This document shows positions 62,771 to 64,000 of a stretch of 64,000 nt of DNA, piece by piece; position 1 is the stretch's first letter; each line of letters opens with the position of its first letter. The stretch comes from an uncultured Prevotellaceae bacterium (lineage in GTDB: Bacteria; Bacteroidota; Bacteroidia; Bacteroidales; Bacteroidaceae): positions 1 to 64,000 of the forward strand of contig ONFE01000004.1 in the NCBI GenBank assembly GCA_900316985.1, given 5' to 3'. The notes under the pieces were generated by a model that was not told the DNA's origin, searched no databases, and worked only from the letters and a program-made list of their open reading frames with translations. The translations under genes were made by a program, and so were the position numbers.

Positions 62771-64000
62771 GATTGTGCAGCTTTCCATTCCCTCTATTTT
62801 GGCGCAGGTCACCACCATCCTGATGTTCTATATCGATGCGGCCATGGTGGGCTCTCTGGGTGCTGAGGCTTCGGCGGCTATCGGTCTGGTGGAGAGCACG
62901 ATGTGGCTTTTCGGTGCCTTGACGGGAGCGGTATCGATGGGCTTTTCCGTTCAGGTGGCCCATTTCATCGGAGCCAACGATTTCCGTCAGGCCCGCGAGG
63001 TGTTCCGTCAGAGCATCATGGCCTCGGCCATCTTTGCGGTCGTGCTTGGTCTTGTGGCCTTTGCCATCTCCGGCCCGTTGCCCATCTGGCTTGGCGGCTC
63101 TGAGGAGATACATCACGATTCGTCAATATATTTCGGAATCTTTGCGCTCTGTATGCCCTTTATGATGATGCGCAGCATCGCGTCGGGTATGCTTAAGTGT
63201 GCCGGAAACATGCGCATCCCCAGCATCCTGAGTGTACTGATGTGTGTGCTGGATGTCATTTTCAACTATATCGGCATTTTCGTGCTCCATCTCGGCGTGG
63301 TGGGAGCCGCCCTGGGAACGGCCTTGTCGTTCATCATCATCGGCGTGTGGATGATGTGGTTCTCCGTTTACCGTTCCTCCGAACTGTCGTTAAACAAGGA
63401 GCCTGGTTCCTGGAGATTCCGTGGGGAATACATCCGCAATGCCATCAAGATAGGCTCGCCCATGGCAGCCCAGAATGTGCTGATGAGTGGGGCTCAGATC
63501 GTCAGTACGATGATTGTTGCACCTTTGGGAATGATGTCCATAGCTGCCAACTCCTTTGCCATTACGGCGGAAAGTCTTTGTTATATGCCCGGCTATGGTA
63601 TCGGCGAGGCCGCCACGACACTCGTCGGACAGAGTATCGGTGCCCGTCAGGGCCAACTGGCGAAGAGTTTTGCCCGTATGACCATCTTCCTCGGCATGGC
63701 CGTCATGGCCCTGATGGGAGTGGTGATGTGGATCTTTGCCCCTGAGATGATCGGCTTCCTGTCGCCTGTAGCGGAAATCCGCAGTCTCGGTACCGAGGCT
63801 TTGCGCATAGAGGCCTGGGCCGAACCCTTCTTTGCGGCCTCCATCGTGGGCTACAGCATCTGCATCGGTGCCGGCGATACCTTTAAGCCCGCCATGATGA
63901 ATCTGGGCAGCATGTGGTTCGTACGTCTTACTTTGGCTGCACTCCTGGCTCCCACCTACGGGCTCGCCGGTGTATGGACGGCCATGGCCATCGAACTCAC
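62763..64000 (+). CDS. MATE-family efflux transporter, 3' incomplete
   Basis: From ATG at 62763 the frame stays open to the window end (412 codons). It encodes a multi-helix protein starting MNLIVQLSIPSILAQVTTIL. Repeated MATE features are MFYIDAAMVGSLGAEASAAIGL, GAGDTFKPAMMNLGSMW and a second-half copy beginning GSPMAAQNVLMSG. It should export cationic drugs using Na+ or H+. Upstream codons MIRDKQEMTGNQK (from 62708) look like the natural N terminus but are in another frame because of the 16-bp duplication. With one copy removed they would join in frame. Initiation at 62763 still leaves all helices. Confidence 0.85.
   Translation, partial: MNLIVQLSIPSILAQVTTILMFYIDAAMVGSLGAEASAAIGLVESTMWLFGALTGAVSMGFSVQVAHFIGANDFRQAREVFRQSIMASAIFAVVLGLVAFAISGPLPIWLGGSEEIHHDSSIYFGIFALCMPFMMMRSIASGMLKCAGNMRIPSILSVLMCVLDVIFNYIGIFVLHLGVVGAALGTALSFIIIGVWMMWFSVYRSSELSLNKEPGSWRFRGEYIRNAIKIGSPMAAQNVLMSGAQIVSTMIVAPLGMMSIAANSFAITAESLCYMPGYGIGEAATTLVGQSIGARQGQLAKSFARMTIFLGMAVMALMGVVMWIFAPEMIGFLSPVAEIRSLGTEALRIEAWAEPFFAASIVGYSICIGAGDTFKPAMMNLGSMWFVRLTLAALLAPTYGLAGVWTAMAIEL

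Overview
The window is chromosomal DNA from a member of the Bacteroidota, most likely the Prevotella group. The evidence is the recurring promoter form TTTG-N19/20-TAnnTTTG (about a dozen clear cases), the gene order tig-clpP-clpX-recQ and guaB-PPIase-PPIase-OstA-mutL, the DUF177-rpmF-fabH-era-der cluster, and many SusD-free surface lipoproteins with acidic residues after the lipid cysteine. It begins inside a 5S rRNA gene (end of an rRNA operon) and ends inside a MATE-family transporter gene.

Layout. 0-9.6 kb: outer-membrane barrel protein, histidine kinase, DUF177/rpmF/fabH/era/der, a small lipoprotein, MlaFE-type transporter and lptB. 9.6-23.6 kb: protein quality control (trigger factor, ClpP, ClpX), RecQ, IMP dehydrogenase, two periplasmic PPIases, an OstA-like protein and MutL. 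23.7-31.5 kb: an OmpA-family protein, phenylacetate-CoA ligase with an ACT protein, tRNA-Val, purB, a pseudouridine synthase with a long Arg/Gly/Gln/Tyr repeat region, and asnS. 31.5-32.2 kb: gene-free, repeat-rich. 32.2-49.5 kb: accessory surface-protein locus (below). 49.5-64 kb: LolD-like ATPase, CPA2 antiporter, asd, tRNA-Leu, an operon of topoisomerase IV A / DUF3316 / S41 protease / FecE-like ATPase, glyS, FKBP lipoprotein, a 25-codon ORF behind a long leader, and the MATE gene.

The most striking part is 32.2-49.5 kb. Two operons diverge from a central 1.7-kb segment. Each starts with a >1000-residue coiled-coil lipoprotein of the same family, continues with a ~170-residue lipoprotein and other secreted proteins, and ends with a nearly identical OmpA protein. 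The central segment carries a tyrosine recombinase gene and is bounded by a 27-bp inverted repeat (39241-39267 and 40900-40926, two mismatches by eye). One canonical promoter (40852-40883) lies just inside the right repeat and fires outward into the + operon; no such promoter is seen inside the left repeat. The two 5' leaders outside the repeats are also alike. The simplest reading is a recombinase-driven invertible promoter that selects one of two alternative surface coats; as drawn, the + operon is ON. Inversion itself is inferred, not observed.

Other points to revisit are two intergenic arrays of degenerate 22-nt tandem repeats, a 16-bp tandem duplication that shifts the reading frame at the start of the MATE gene, a shared spacer motif in four promoters, and a clamp-binding-like QLDLF motif at the end of a repetitive tail on ParC.
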